NCBI RefSeq assembly: GCF_000190475.1
Contig: NZ_AEWH01000068.1
Span: 124,001 to 188,000 of the forward strand
Source: Ornithinibacillus scapharcae TW25
GTDB taxonomy: Bacteria > Bacillota > Bacilli > Bacillales > Amphibacillaceae
Direction: 5' to 3'
Length of the DNA stretch: 64,000 nt
Positions 1-8,090 of the stretch are shown piece after piece. Under the pieces are notes generated by a model. The model had not been told where the DNA came from and did not search any database. It saw only the letters and a list, made by a program, of their open reading frames with translations. A program made the position numbers and the translations under genes. The first letter of the stretch is position 1, and each line of letters begins with the position of its first letter.

Positions 1-534
1 TTAGCAACCATTGATAAACCTAGTGGTGGTACCATTACCTTACATCATCTATCGTTTGATAAGGACCGAAATACGATACGTAAATCGATTGGATATGTTC
101 CACAGGATATCGCCATTTGGGAGGAATTAACCGTTAAGGAAAATATGCAATTTTTCGAAAGGCTATCATTTAAATCAAAAAGCCTAAACGAGCTTCGAAA
201 CTTATGTGTAGAGATGAATCTCCATAAGTGGGATGAGCCGGTGAAGGCATTATCTGGTGGTATGAAACGAAAGCTAAATATTGCTATTACCCTTATCCAT
301 GACCCAGAAGTACTACTGCTTGATGAACCTACTGTAGGTATTGATTTAAAATCCAAAAAGGAAATCGGCTCTTATCTAAGAAGTCAGGCCAAGGAGAAAA
401 ATAGAATGATTATCTATACCTCCCACGATATGGATGAAATTAAAGAGCTTTGTGATCGCGTGATAAACATTGGAGAAGATAAATTTTATCAAGAACTATT
501 ACAAAAATCTGGTAAGGAAATAATTTCTATCTAG
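1..534 (+). CDS. ABC transporter ATP-binding protein, 5' end cut by the window
   Basis: The reading frame is open from base 1 and ends at a TAG, so only the C-terminal 177 residues are present. The Q-loop (GYVPQD, about residue 36 of the fragment), the signature LSGGMKRKLNIA and the Walker B/D-loop LLLDEPTVGID are visible, followed by the switch histidine in YTSHDMDE. The Walker A motif must lie upstream. The sequence style (GGMKRKL, short C-terminus) is that of ABC-2 type exporters (CcmA/NatA-like) that energise a separate permease, which would be expected upstream. Substrate cannot be told. An internal ATG at 145 is not a credible start because it falls after the Q-loop. Confidence 0.9.
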   Translation, partial: LATIDKPSGGTITLHHLSFDKDRNTIRKSIGYVPQDIAIWEELTVKENMQFFERLSFKSKSLNELRNLCVEMNLHKWDEPVKALSGGMKRKLNIAITLIHDPEVLLLDEPTVGIDLKSKKEIGSYLRSQAKEKNRMIIYTSHDMDEIKELCDRVINIGEDKFYQELLQKSGKEIISI

Positions 535-584
535 CATTTATCTGGAAATATAGTAAAATAATATGGTAGAGGAGCGATATGACA

Positions 585-1196
585 ATGGATATTAGACAAG
601 TACAAATGCTCATGCAATACCAAGCCATGTCGATTTTAAGTTCAGGTAATAGCTCACTATCAAGCTACTCCCCTATTGTCGACCTTGCATTTAAACAAAT
701 ACTAGATAGTAAGTTAGAAGATACTAGTGTACAAACACGTCAACAATCGATTACACCATCACTATTAAACCAAGTACCATACTCGTACCAACCAACCACT
801 AGTGGTGTACAGGGATTTTCTAGTGATTATAATTCCATTATTGCAGAGGCATCAAAAAAATATAATATTGATGAAAAATTGATTCATTCCGTTATCAAAA
901 CAGAATCAAACTATAATCAATATGCTAAAAGTAGTGCAGGTGCACAAGGCTTAATGCAATTAATGCCTGGTACCGCTCGGGGACTTGGGGTTATGAATCC
1001 TTATGACGCACAGCAAAATGTTGAAGGTGGAACGAAATATTTACGTGAAATGCTTAATCGTTACAATGGGAATCTTGAGCTTGCATTAGCTGCTTATAAC
1101 GCTGGACCTGGTAATGTTGATAAACACCAAGGAATACCACCTTTTACAGAAACACAGAACTATGTGAAAAAGGTAATGAATAATTACTTGGCATAA
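585..1196 (+). CDS. Lytic transglycosylase (SLT domain), CwlQ/YjbJ-like
   Basis: The C-terminal half (about residues 80-200) is an SLT lysozyme-like fold with the catalytic glutamate in KTESNYN, then [18 protein letters not shown] and the closing [10 protein letters not shown] motif. Family members cleave the MurNAc-GlcNAc bond of peptidoglycan, releasing 1,6-anhydro products. The first 80 residues are polar and low in complexity, with no signal peptide, like B. subtilis YjbJ (CwlQ). An AGAGGAG ribosome binding site at 568-574 lies 4 nt from the ATG at 579 but 10 nt from the ATG at 585, so I prefer 585; the earlier start adds two residues. A terminator follows, so it is probably monocistronic. 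Confidence 0.88.
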   Translation: MDIRQVQMLMQYQAMSILSSGNSSLSSYSPIVDLAFKQILDSKLEDTSVQTRQQSITPSLLNQVPYSYQPTTSGVQGFSSDYNSIIAEASKKYNIDEKLIHSVIKTESNYNQYAKSSAGAQGLMQLMPGTARGLGVMNPYDAQQNVEGGTKYLREMLNRYNGNLELALAAYNAGPGNVDKHQGIPPFTETQNYVKKVMNNYLA

Positions 1197-1200
1197 AGCA

Positions 1201-1234
1201 AAGGAGTATAGATTCGATCTATGCTCCTTTTTCT
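1201..1234 (+). terminator. Intrinsic terminator of the lytic transglycosylase gene
   Basis: A 13-bp stem (AAGGAG..ATAGAT pairing with ATCTAT..CTCCTT, one G-U pair) is followed by a short T run just after the stop codon at 1196. Confidence 0.85.
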
Positions 1235-1266
1235 ATTTCGATTTTTGAGAATTAGTTCTCCTAATA

Positions 1267-1569
1267 CTATGTCCATATATCAAAAGCGTTATTTACTATA
1301 CCACCGATCACAAGGTTAGGTAAGCCAAACAATAGAAATTTATATTTAAGTATATTATTCCGGTTATACTCTGCTTGTTCATGATTCTTTCTTATCTCAT
1401 TTAGCCGATAATACCAACTTAATCCTATGTGTATATAAAATGCAATCGCCATGCTTATAATGCCCATTATTAAATTAACAAACACAAGTATCTCGTATTG
1501 ACCGGTTAACCATACCAAAATCGAAGATATTATAACCATTAATAAGCCAGATAATAGCCACTTACGCAT
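1267..1569 (-). CDS. Small membrane protein, DUF5316-like
   Basis: A 100-residue protein with two adjacent N-terminal hydrophobic segments (about residues 4-22 and 27-52), a basic polar stretch (RLNEIRKNHEQAEYNR) and a third hydrophobic stretch containing LLFGLPN. The LLFGLPN ending after an Arg/Asn-rich loop resembles DUF5316 proteins of Bacillaceae, whose function is unknown. The ATG has a GGGGAT ribosome binding site 6 nt upstream. The next minus-strand gene upstream (1652-1915) is also a small membrane protein, so the two may be co-expressed. The family assignment is from memory of the motif. Confidence 0.7.
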   Translation of the reverse strand: MRKWLLSGLLMVIISSILVWLTGQYEILVFVNLIMGIISMAIAFYIHIGLSWYYRLNEIRKNHEQAEYNRNNILKYKFLLFGLPNLVIGGIVNNAFDIWT

Positions 1570-1651
1570 TTTCTATCCCCTATTTCCTATTATGATTTAA
1601 CTACTGTCATTATTTAAACGCTCGAAAATTCATTCTTCCACCTAAAGTTAA

Positions 1652-1915
1652 CTATTCCTCATCCCTAAACATAAAATGATAAAATTGGGTTACTTTATTC
1701 ATAAAAAATAATATAATCCCGCCTAAGATTAATCCGATACTTAAGAAGTAAGGGAAGTTTATCATAATGTCTTCTCTTGCTTGATTAAACTTTCCTGGTG
1801 GCTCACTCCACCCAGCCATACTTGGAACATAGATGGCTATAGCTACATGTACAAGGCCCAATAATAAAACGCCTGATATCAGAAAAACAGCTCCAATGAA
1901 ATCTGTTCTACTCAA
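1652..1915 (-). CDS. Hypothetical small membrane protein
   Basis: I do not recognise this 87-residue protein. It has two predicted membrane segments (about residues 7-28 and 54-73) separated by a polar loop with Pro, Gly and charged residues (WSEPPGKFNQAREDI), and an acidic C-terminus. The start is a TTG placed about 5 nt after a strong GGGGGTG ribosome binding site, which supports it as a real gene despite its size. It precedes the other small membrane protein gene (1267-1569) on the same strand by 82 bp. Confidence 0.6.
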   Translation of the reverse strand: MSRTDFIGAVFLISGVLLLGLVHVAIAIYVPSMAGWSEPPGKFNQAREDIMINFPYFLSIGLILGGIILFFMNKVTQFYHFMFRDEE

Positions 1916-2021
1916 CTTTTCACCCCCAACAAACCATTACTATAGTTGATATTATTTTACCACAATATTCAGACTAAAATAATAAATTATGTAAGTAAGG
2001 ATATCTTCCTTGAGGAAGAAC

Positions 2022-2060
2022 ATAGAAAAAACACAGTAAATTCCATTGAATTTACTGTGT
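2022..2060 (-). terminator. Intrinsic terminator downstream of ysdC
   Basis: A perfect 13-bp stem (2031-2043 with 2048-2060) and, reading on the minus strand, a run of T at 2025-2030. It lies 13 nt beyond the ysdC stop codon. Confidence 0.9.
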
Positions 2061-2073
2061 CCGTATACCTATC

Positions 2074-3159
2074 CTATGCTAAAAATATTTGGTTAACTGT
2101 TTCTCGATCTAACTTTTTAATGACTGCCACAATTAACTTCACAGCATTCTCAAAATCATCACGATGCAAGATTGCTGCATGAGAATGAATATAGCGTGTA
2201 GCAATTGTAATGGATAATGAAGGTACGCCATTAGCTGTTAAATGAATAGAGCCAGAATCAGTTCCACCACCAGCTATAGAAGCATACTGGAATGGAATAT
2301 TATTCTCTTCAGCCGTTTGAATAACTAGGTCACGTACACCTTTGTGAGAGATCATAGATGCATCATAAAGAACTAGCTGTGGTCCGTCACCAATCTTACT
2401 ATCCGCATCTTGCTCTTTAATACCAGGTGTATCACCAGCAATACCAACATCGACACCAAAGCCGATATCAGGTTGAATGGCATGTGCAGCTGTCTTCGCA
2501 CCACGTAATCCAACTTCTTCTTGAACAGTACCTACACCATAAACGATATTTGGATGATTTTCACCCTTCAGCTGCTTTAATACTTCAATGGCTATCGCAC
2601 ATCCAATACGGTTATCCCAAGCTTTTGCTAGAAGTAATTTTTCATTTTTCATTGGTGTAAATTCAAAATATGGAACGACTGAATCACCAGGCTTTACTCC
2701 AAATTCCGCAGCTTCCTCTTTACTAGTTGCTCCAATATCAATGAACATATCCTTAATTTCAACTGGCTTTTTACGTTCAGCAGCAGATAAGATATGCGGT
2801 GGTTTAGAACCAATAACACCGGTTACATCCCCCTTATTAGTAACAATCGTTACACGTTGTGAGAGCATAACTTGGCTCCACCAGCCACCAATCGTTTGGA
2901 AATAGACAAAACCTTTACTATCAATTCTAGTTACCATAAATCCAATTTCATCTAAATGGCCCGCAACCATGATCTTTGGACCGTTTACGTCCCCAACTTT
3001 CTTAGCAATTAAACTCCCGATATTATCAGTGAATACCTCATCAGCATGCGGACGAATGTACTTTTCCATGACGTCTCTAGCTTCTTTTTCATTACCCGAA
3101 ATACCTTTTGCTTCCGTTAAATCTTTTAGCATGGACAATGTTTCATCTAATTTTGTCAT
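2074..3159 (-). CDS. ysdC: M42 family metallo-aminopeptidase YsdC
   Basis: The 361-residue protein has the M42 glutamyl-aminopeptidase/cellulase layout: [12 protein letters not shown] carries the first metal ligand, AKAWDNRIG the bridging Asp, [12 protein letters not shown] the catalytic Glu-Glu pair, [12 protein letters not shown] another ligand and [11 protein letters not shown] the last His. These cytosolic dodecameric zinc or cobalt enzymes trim N-terminal residues from peptides. I chose the ATG at 3159 because GGAGG lies 8 nt upstream, and the B. subtilis homologue begins at the same point; an in-frame ATG at 3180 precedes the ribosome binding site. It lies near ysdB and ysdA as in B. 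subtilis, although ysdB is in the opposite orientation here. Confidence 0.93.
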   Translation of the reverse strand: MTKLDETLSMLKDLTEAKGISGNEKEARDVMEKYIRPHADEVFTDNIGSLIAKKVGDVNGPKIMVAGHLDEIGFMVTRIDSKGFVYFQTIGGWWSQVMLSQRVTIVTNKGDVTGVIGSKPPHILSAAERKKPVEIKDMFIDIGATSKEEAAEFGVKPGDSVVPYFEFTPMKNEKLLLAKAWDNRIGCAIAIEVLKQLKGENHPNIVYGVGTVQEEVGLRGAKTAAHAIQPDIGFGVDVGIAGDTPGIKEQDADSKIGDGPQLVLYDASMISHKGVRDLVIQTAEENNIPFQYASIAGGGTDSGSIHLTANGVPSLSITIATRYIHSHAAILHRDDFENAVKLIVAVIKKLDRETVNQIFLA

Positions 3160-3220
3160 TATGTATTCCTCCAATATCACATTATTAATTTAGTATACAG
3201 CGAAATGAAAATTTTGGATA

Positions 3221-3705
3221 TTAATACCCACTTTTCTGACGCTCATAGTTCACTTCATTTTTCTTCATATAAGCATTGAAAACATCCTGTTCGGTGAAGC
3301 CAAGCTTTAAACCAAGCGTTAAGTAGCTTTCAAATAACAGAGTATAGTTTGGCTGAGATGGCTCATTTTTAAACCGAACACAGTTCTCAAAAACTAAATT
3401 AAATAGCTCTGTTTCCGACTGAGTGGATTTCATAACAGACTTATTATGATATTTTAGTCCTTTTACAATACCTAGTGATAAGATAAAATGAATACCGTCT
3501 ACATATTCCTCTAGAATAATTTCATTTTCACTTCTTTTTTATTGCTCCAGAACTTAAAGCATCTCGTTTCATTTGCTAATTCCCCTATTTCCACTAATAA
3601 CGCTAAGTATTTGTCATCAAATAAGTCGTGATTAGCTAAGTTGTGATTGGATTCAATGTATGAATCTAATTCTTTTTGCATTTTAAAAAGTGTATCCCAT
3701 TCCAT
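3221..3705 (-). pseudogene. Dimeric all-alpha dUTPase, broken by a -1 frameshift
   Basis: Two adjacent minus-strand frames together make one dUTPase_2-type protein (hydrolyses dUTP to dUMP and pyrophosphate). The N-terminal part (3511-3705) has the metal-binding EIGELANETRCFKFW motif and then runs to a false stop. Shifting frame at a run of six T on the plus strand (3535-3540) gives SENEIILEEYVDGIHF, the second conserved acidic motif, and continues without stop to the natural end at 3221, including FKNEPSQPNYTLLFESYL. One extra base in the run would restore a protein of about 161 residues. A GAGGG ribosome binding site precedes the ATG at 3705. Either a sequencing error or a real mutation; see findings. 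Confidence 0.85.
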
Positions 3706-3780
3706 TATATTCCCTCTTTTCTATTCCCAAGATAGTATTTTTATCTTTTTTAGTTTGTCACATCTTTTTAACATAAAATA

Positions 3781-3807
3781 TGAAACCTTGTTTACTCCCA
3801 TTACGTA
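3781..3807 (+). promoter_or_regulatory. Sigma-W type promoter of ysdB
   Basis: TGAAAC at 3781-3786 and CGTA at 3804-3807 are separated by 17 bp. The sigma-W consensus is TGAAAC, 16-17 bp, CGTA. B. subtilis ysdB is known as a sigma-W pathway gene, which agrees. The -10 element is 33 nt before the first ATG. Confidence 0.75.
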
Positions 3808-3845
3808 TAGCTTAATAATAACCTAATACCAGGGAGACGATGGTA

Positions 3846-4232
3846 ATGATAGTGTATATGTTTCGATTTTTGTTAGTGGCTGCAATTATATTACTAATCT
3901 ATTCTATTATACAATACTTTCGCAATCCACAAAGACTGTTAGAGAATGCTAAAGAATCAAGAGGATTTTATTATTTAGATGAACAGAATAACAGTAAAAA
4001 GAATATTCGTTTTGTTTACAAAGGATGTCAATTTGAAGGTGAAAAATACGTTGGGACTACAGAAGAGTCTTTTGAAATTGTGGATATACACGTGACAGTG
4101 GTTGACTCACTGGAACTGCAGGGTCTAACTAGAGATGATATATATTTTTTAGAAAAAGAACTATTGATACGTTATCCACATGCAAAGATAAGCTGGAAAC
4201 ATCCAATTGATAAATTGTTGTTGAGCAACTAA
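3846..4232 (+). CDS. ysdB: Sigma-W pathway protein YsdB
   Basis: About 128 residues: one N-terminal membrane segment (about residues 2-22), then a cytosolic domain with the family's conserved blocks GFYYLDEQNNSKKNIRFVYKG, FEGEKYVGTTEESFEVD-like and an LTRDDIYFLEKEL helix. The molecular function is unknown; in B. subtilis the gene belongs to the cell-envelope stress regulon. A GGGAG ribosome binding site (3832-3836) lies 3 nt from the ATG at 3840 and 9 nt from that at 3846, so I prefer the second; the first would add two residues. The neighbouring sigma-W type promoter supports the assignment. Confidence 0.85.
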   Translation: MIVYMFRFLLVAAIILLIYSIIQYFRNPQRLLENAKESRGFYYLDEQNNSKKNIRFVYKGCQFEGEKYVGTTEESFEIVDIHVTVVDSLELQGLTRDDIYFLEKELLIRYPHAKISWKHPIDKLLLSN

Positions 4233-4333
4233 CAACAATCATGTAATCATGAAAGTTTTAGCTTATAAGCTTGTACTGAAATAATCATAAGGATTAACAT
4301 TATAGTAAACGTATAATAATATTGGAGATAGAA

Positions 4334-4837
4334 ATGAAACATAACAAATTTGATGAGTTTATTAAGATTGCAAAAAATTTGAATAACATTGGAATTGTTC
4401 CATTATTAATGGGTTCAGTCGGTCTTGAAGTAGTAACTGGAAAAAGTTGGGAGTCTAAAGACTTAGACATTCACGTCCCTGGAGATAAACGAGGCTGGGA
4501 TGTACCAGCTGAACTAGCTATCTATCACTGGGATGATATTATGACCATTATGACTTCTATGGGATATACCTTAATTGATCTTCATGAACATGAATTTTCT
4601 AAAGAAAGGGCATCAGTTGAGTTTGGAATTATAGACACATTACCTGAATTCGCTGGGGTCTCACTAGAAGAATTAGAATTACACCAAAAAGAAAGCACTA
4701 ACTTTTTTCTATTAAACCCGAAACAATATTTATCTGTTTACGAGGCTTCATCCAAGGACAGTTATCGAGCAAATAATAACAATCATAAAGATTTGAAGAA
4801 AATCGACTTTTTAAAAAGGTTAGTTGCTATAGACTAA
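4334..4837 (+). CDS. Nucleotidyltransferase-fold protein
   Basis: The 167-residue product contains MGSVGLEVVTGKSWESKDLDIHV, a GS...DxD pattern of the pol-beta type nucleotidyltransferase fold (as in MNT or aminoglycoside adenylyltransferases), and a C-terminal region with LNPKQYLSVYEAS and HKDLKKIDFL, typical of this group. A nucleotidyl-transfer activity is therefore possible but the substrate is unknown; similar proteins are sometimes mislabelled in databases. The ATG at 4334 has GGAG 6 nt upstream; an in-frame TTG at 4322 overlaps the ribosome binding site and is rejected. A GNAT acetyltransferase gene follows after 59 bp, and small NTase and GNAT genes often share accessory regions. Confidence 0.72.
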   Translation: MKHNKFDEFIKIAKNLNNIGIVPLLMGSVGLEVVTGKSWESKDLDIHVPGDKRGWDVPAELAIYHWDDIMTIMTSMGYTLIDLHEHEFSKERASVEFGIIDTLPEFAGVSLEELELHQKESTNFFLLNPKQYLSVYEASSKDSYRANNNNHKDLKKIDFLKRLVAID

Positions 4838-4896
4838 GTTTACCAGTATGAATTCACTCTTTTTGAATGAACAAAGGTAATTGGGAGAATTAAAGA

Positions 4897-5367
4897 ATGT
4901 ACAAAACACGATATATAACCAAAGCAGAAATTATTATTATGGCAGATTTTTGGTACAAAATGGCTACTGAAATGGGAGAAGTGGATGGAGTTCCTCAACC
5001 AGATTATCAGAGGTTAGAAGAAGTAAAAAACCTATTTATAAAAGAACATACACTTGGAAATCTGATGTTTAGAGTCGCACTAGATAGTAGCAATAATATT
5101 GTTGCTTGTGCGGGAGGTCTTATTAGAACAGAGTATCCTTACCCACTAGCTATGGAACAAAGTCTTTTTGGCTGGATTATATCTGTTTATACGAATAAGG
5201 AGCATCGTCAAAACAGGTTAGCATCAATACTAGTGGATGAGATTTGTTTATGGCTAAAACAAAAAGGAGCCAGCCGAGCTAGATTGTGGTCTAGTTCAAC
5301 AGCAAGAAGTACCTACGAGAAAATTGGATTTCAAAGTATGATGGATATGACAAAAGCCCTCAATTAA
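4897..5367 (+). CDS. GNAT family N-acetyltransferase
   Basis: The 156-residue protein has the GNAT layout: strand-rich N-terminus, beta-4 IISVYTNKEHR, acetyl-CoA loop RQNRLA, then helix ASILVDEICLWLKQKGA and a C-terminal STYEKIGF motif. The pyrophosphate loop normally reads Q/R-x-x-G-x-G/A; here the first Gly is Asn (RQNRLA), unusual but tolerated in some members. The substrate cannot be told. GGGAG precedes the ATG by about 10 nt. It lies after the NTase-like gene on the same strand and before a hairpin that terminates the facing gene. Confidence 0.85.
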   Translation: MYKTRYITKAEIIIMADFWYKMATEMGEVDGVPQPDYQRLEEVKNLFIKEHTLGNLMFRVALDSSNNIVACAGGLIRTEYPYPLAMEQSLFGWIISVYTNKEHRQNRLASILVDEICLWLKQKGASRARLWSSSTARSTYEKIGFQSMMDMTKALN

Positions 5368-5417
5368 ATACATTTTATTATGCTTAGAGTTCGTTCAATG
5401 GCATAACCTTCCAAAAT

Positions 5418-5449
5418 AAAAGCATAAGGGAGAACGTCCCTTATGCTTT
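5418..5449 (-). terminator. Intrinsic terminator at the end of the VTT-domain gene
   Basis: A 13-bp perfect stem (AAAGCATAAGGGA and its complement) directly after the minus-strand stop codon, with a T-rich stretch following on the minus strand. It may also serve the converging acetyltransferase gene. Confidence 0.8.
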
Positions 5450-6028
5450 CTATTGTTGTGTACTCGTTTGAAAGAAATCTTCCCATTTGATAATAATTTC
5501 CTTTTTTCTTAATGCATAAATCAGAAGGAGTAGTGCAGTTAACGATAAGAGAATATGCATTGGAGATAAACTTGATAACCACCCACCTACAGACGTGTAT
5601 AGAAGCGCGAGTGGGATATTCGTTACAAGTGACGATTTGGTATAGTCTTTAAATCCTGATGTTATCTCAATTAAACACAACGATAACAAATGGAAATGAA
5701 TAAAAGGAATAAGACGTAACAGTGTAATTTGAGTTGTGGTTAATTCCGTATGTTTGCCAATTAACTTCTTTTTCATACGAATCAATCTAGACGAGGTTTT
5801 TGGCATCCATTGAATGACAATATAAAAAATAATACTAGACAATGTTATTCCTATTAAGGAGTAAATCGTTCCATAAAACACCCCAAAAAGAATTCCTCCT
5901 GATACACAGAGGAATACTACTGGTAAAAAGAATAAAGGACGAAGTAAATGTACCGTTATAAATAGTAAAGGAGCAAATAGTCCTCCCGTTTGCACAATAG
6001 CCATCACATAATTCCCAAATAGCTCCAT
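5450..6028 (-). CDS. TVP38/TMEM64 (VTT/DedA-like) membrane protein
   Basis: A 192-residue polytopic protein with about five hydrophobic segments. The block LLRPLFFLPVVFLCVSGGILFGVFYGTIYSLIG, with Arg-Pro before the re-entrant hairpin and GxxxG, and the later LRLIPFIHFHLLSLCLIEITSGFK match the VTT (SNARE-associated) domain. Family members are thought to be lipid scramblases or flippases in the membrane; the role here is unknown. AAGGAGGC precedes the ATG by 5 nt. It lies downstream of ysdA on the same strand (83 bp gap). The C-terminal hydrophobic stretch is longer than in most members. Confidence 0.82.
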   Translation of the reverse strand: MELFGNYVMAIVQTGGLFAPLLFITVHLLRPLFFLPVVFLCVSGGILFGVFYGTIYSLIGITLSSIIFYIVIQWMPKTSSRLIRMKKKLIGKHTELTTTQITLLRLIPFIHFHLLSLCLIEITSGFKDYTKSSLVTNIPLALLYTSVGGWLSSLSPMHILLSLTALLLLIYALRKKEIIIKWEDFFQTSTQQ

Positions 6029-6111
6029 AAGTTGCCTCCTTCTTTAGCATGTAAGAAAGATTTAGGTAAAGCACGAACTATTGGTACATGTATATGACAA
6101 GAGACGAGCTA

Positions 6112-6372
6112 TTATGACATGGAAAAATAACTTAATATGATGATATGAAGTATAATAAGTGCTGGCATACCAACAGTAAAGGAAGTGTGTTTTGTTTTAT
6201 GGCGGAAATACCTCATTCCGATAAATGATCCAACAGATCCACCTAGGACAGCTATCCCCCATAATGTTCTCTCTGGTATACGTCGCTCTTTAATTTTAGC
6301 TCTTTTCTTATCCATCCCCATCAATACAAAACCAAGTAAATTTGCAAATGCTATGTAATAGATTACTTCCAT
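6112..6372 (-). CDS. ysdA: DUF1294 membrane protein YsdA
   Basis: The 86-residue protein carries the DUF1294 signature: GMDKKRAK after the first membrane segment, then RIPERTLWGIAVLGGSVGSFIGMRYFRHKTKH and a second hydrophobic region. Three membrane segments are expected; the function is unknown. AGGAG lies 10 nt from the ATG. It follows rplT on the same strand as in B. subtilis (infC-rpmI-rplT-ysdA), but a strong terminator separates it from rplT, so expression probably needs its own promoter or read-through. Confidence 0.88.
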   Translation of the reverse strand: MEVIYYIAFANLLGFVLMGMDKKRAKIKERRIPERTLWGIAVLGGSVGSFIGMRYFRHKTKHTSFTVGMPALIILHIIILSYFSMS

Positions 6373-6554
6373 AATTTTTTCTCCTGTCTATTATATTTCC
6401 TTTAGCATATATGTATGATTATACGTTATTTCTGGTACTAATACGACGATTTCCAATTGTATGCTTAACTCTGACTGCAGTATTACTTCCGTGCCACTCC
6501 TTGATTGGATTTATTCTCTCCTCATGCATTTTTATAACCATAAATTATTTGCAT

Positions 6555-6594
6555 AAAACAAAAAAAGGCAGAGGGGATTTTCCCTCATTGCCTT
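6555..6594 (-). terminator. Intrinsic terminator of the infC-rpmI-rplT operon
   Basis: Stem AAGGCA-GAGGG / CCCTC-TTGCCTT (6565-6594) is followed on the minus strand by eight T residues. It begins 4 nt past the rplT stop. Confidence 0.93.
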
Positions 6595-6597
6595 CTA

Positions 6598-6957
6598 TTA
6601 GTTGTTTAATGCAGTCTTAGCTTTTTCAGCTAATTGAGCAAATGCTTGCGCATCATTGATTGCAAGATCAGATAACATTTTACGGTTAATTTCGATACCA
6701 GCAAGTTTTAGACCGTGCATTAATTTGTTGTATGAAAGATCGTTAATACGTGCAGCAGCGTTAATACGTGCGATCCAAAGCTTACGGAATTCACGCTTTC
6801 TGTTTTTACGGTCACGGTAAGCATATTGACCTGACTTCATTACTTGTTGTTTTGCTGTTTTAAATAACGTTCTCTTCGAACCATAATAACCTTTAGCTAA
6901 TTTAAGTACGCGTTTACGACGAGCGCGCGTAACTGTTCCACCTTTAACACGTGGCAT
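6598..6957 (-). CDS. rplT: 50S ribosomal protein L20
   Basis: A 119-residue basic protein starting [29 protein letters not shown], the long N-terminal helix that threads into 23S rRNA, and a globular C-terminus with [20 protein letters not shown]. Length is that of B. subtilis L20 (119). Apart from its role in 50S assembly, L20 is the known autogenous repressor of the infC-rpmI-rplT operon in Bacillus, acting on the infC leader, which is visible at 7783-7988. A GGAGG-type site precedes the ATG and a terminator follows. Confidence 0.98.
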   Translation of the reverse strand: MPRVKGGTVTRARRKRVLKLAKGYYGSKRTLFKTAKQQVMKSGQYAYRDRKNRKREFRKLWIARINAAARINDLSYNKLMHGLKLAGIEINRKMLSDLAINDAQAFAQLAEKAKTALNN

Positions 6958-7039
6958 AGTAATTCCCTCCTAATACGATACATTGTATGTCAAAATTTTG
7001 TTTTGAAAAAGTAGATATTATTACTAGAAGCGATACTTC

Positions 7040-7234
7040 TTATTTAGGAAGCATTGCTTTGATACGCTTGTAGTCACCAGAAGAAACTAGTGTACCTTTA
7101 CGTAATTTACGTTTTTGTTTCTGAGATTTATGTGCAAACATGTGGCTTGTGAATGCATGTGATCTTTTTACTTTTCCAGAACCAGTTTTCTTAAAGCGTT
7201 TAGCTGACCCTTTGTGGGTTTTCATTTTTGGCAT
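7040..7234 (-). CDS. rpmI: 50S ribosomal protein L35
   Basis: The 64-residue protein [20 protein letters not shown]... with [14 protein letters not shown] and [12 protein letters not shown] is unmistakable L35; B. subtilis has 66 residues. It lies 29 nt after infC and 82 nt before rplT on the same strand, in the standard infC-rpmI-rplT order, and is co-transcribed with them. GAGGAGG precedes the ATG. Confidence 0.98.
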   Translation of the reverse strand: MPKMKTHKGSAKRFKKTGSGKVKRSHAFTSHMFAHKSQKQKRKLRKGTLVSSGDYKRIKAMLPK

Positions 7235-7263
7235 GTTGATTTCCTCCTCGAATGCTTAAATGT

Positions 7264-7782
7264 TTATTTATTCTCATTGATAGGAGCAAGCATCATGAAC
7301 ATATTTCGGCCTTCCATCTTAGGCTTAGACTCAATCGTTGCAATATCTTTTACAGCTTCTGCAAAACGATCTAATACCTCTTGACCAAGCTCCTTATGGG
7401 TAATAGCACGTCCGCGAAAACGAACTGCAGCTTTTACTTTATCGCCTTTTTCTAAGAATTTACGTGCATTTTTTAACTTTGTTTCAAAGTCATGAGCACC
7501 AATTCCCGGAGTAAAGCGCACTTCTTTAACGTTAATAATTTTTTGATTTTTACGAGCTTCTTTTTCCTTCTTTTGTTGCTCATAACGGAATTTACCGTAG
7601 TTCATGATTCTTGCAACTGGTGGTTTTGCAGTTGGAGCCACTAAAACTAAATCTAAGTTTTGCTTTTGAGCAAGCTCTAATGCTTCTTGTCGTGATTTCA
7701 CTCCAAGTTGGTCACCGTTTGAATCAATTAATCGTACTTCTTTCGCACGAATCTTTTCATTAACGTTCATATCTTTGCTAAT
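7264..7782 (-). CDS. infC: Translation initiation factor IF-3, AUU start
   Basis: The 172-residue IF-3 has the N-domain ([24 protein letters not shown]), the lysine-rich linker around residues 70-85 ([15 protein letters not shown]) and the C-domain ([36 protein letters not shown]). It prevents 50S joining and proofreads start codons. I place the start at ATT (7780-7782): GGAGGTGG lies 9 nt upstream and the protein then begins ISKDMNVNE as in B. subtilis. The frame stays open further upstream only because it runs through the leader hairpin. AUU is the classical infC start, through which IF-3 limits its own synthesis. Confidence 0.95.
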   Translation of the reverse strand: MSKDMNVNEKIRAKEVRLIDSNGDQLGVKSRQEALELAQKQNLDLVLVAPTAKPPVARIMNYGKFRYEQQKKEKEARKNQKIINVKEVRFTPGIGAHDFETKLKNARKFLEKGDKVKAAVRFRGRAITHKELGQEVLDRFAEAVKDIATIESKPKMEGRNMFMMLAPINENK

Positions 7783-7988
7783 AGCCAGCCACCTCCATAG
7801 TTTTATAGGGTCCTGATCCATTACCTGACAAGTTTTTTTAAAGTCAAACAAAAAATGTGGGCACATCAATGCACCCACATGTCTTTTAGTCATTCTAAAA
7901 AAGATGTTAACCAGTCAACTGCAGTTCGCGTTGAACAGGTGAGAAGCGGGTGCCTCTACTTGTCATCAGATCATTCAATTTAATTCAA
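7783..7988 (-). promoter_or_regulatory. infC leader, L20-type attenuator
   Basis: About 200 nt of untranslated leader separate the promoter from the infC start. It contains a strong intrinsic terminator (stem 7855-7865 with 7870-7880, then six T on the minus strand at 7849-7854) about 70 nt before the infC start, and a further segment upstream that can compete for pairing. In B. subtilis and relatives L20 binds this leader and promotes termination. I see the terminator and the context directly; L20 binding is inferred from the family. Confidence 0.8.
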
Positions 7989-7995
7989 CTTTTAT

Positions 7996-8025
7996 AGATT
8001 ATCATAAACCTGAATAAATTGTCAA
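7996..8025 (-). promoter_or_regulatory. Sigma-A promoter of infC-rpmI-rplT
   Basis: TTGACA (8020-8025) and TAATCT (7996-8001) with an 18-bp spacer and a TG dinucleotide one base before the -10 (extended -10). Confidence 0.8.
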
Positions 8026-8090
8026 CCCTTGCTTTCTTTATCTAGTATACACTACTTATCCTAATAAGGAAAGTCTACAGGAATAATAGT

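Noticed and set aside
5835-6074. 79-codon minus-strand ORF at the start of the VTT gene
   Set aside because: Shadow frame of the clear VTT-domain protein.
6411-6620. Plus-strand ORF of 69 codons between ysdA and rplT
   Set aside because: No ribosome binding site; it runs through the rplT terminator and into the rplT 3' end in antisense.
7783-7893. 37-residue N-terminal extension of IF-3
   Set aside because: It is translated through the leader terminator hairpin; the ATT at 7782 has the correct ribosome binding site and the homologous N-terminus.
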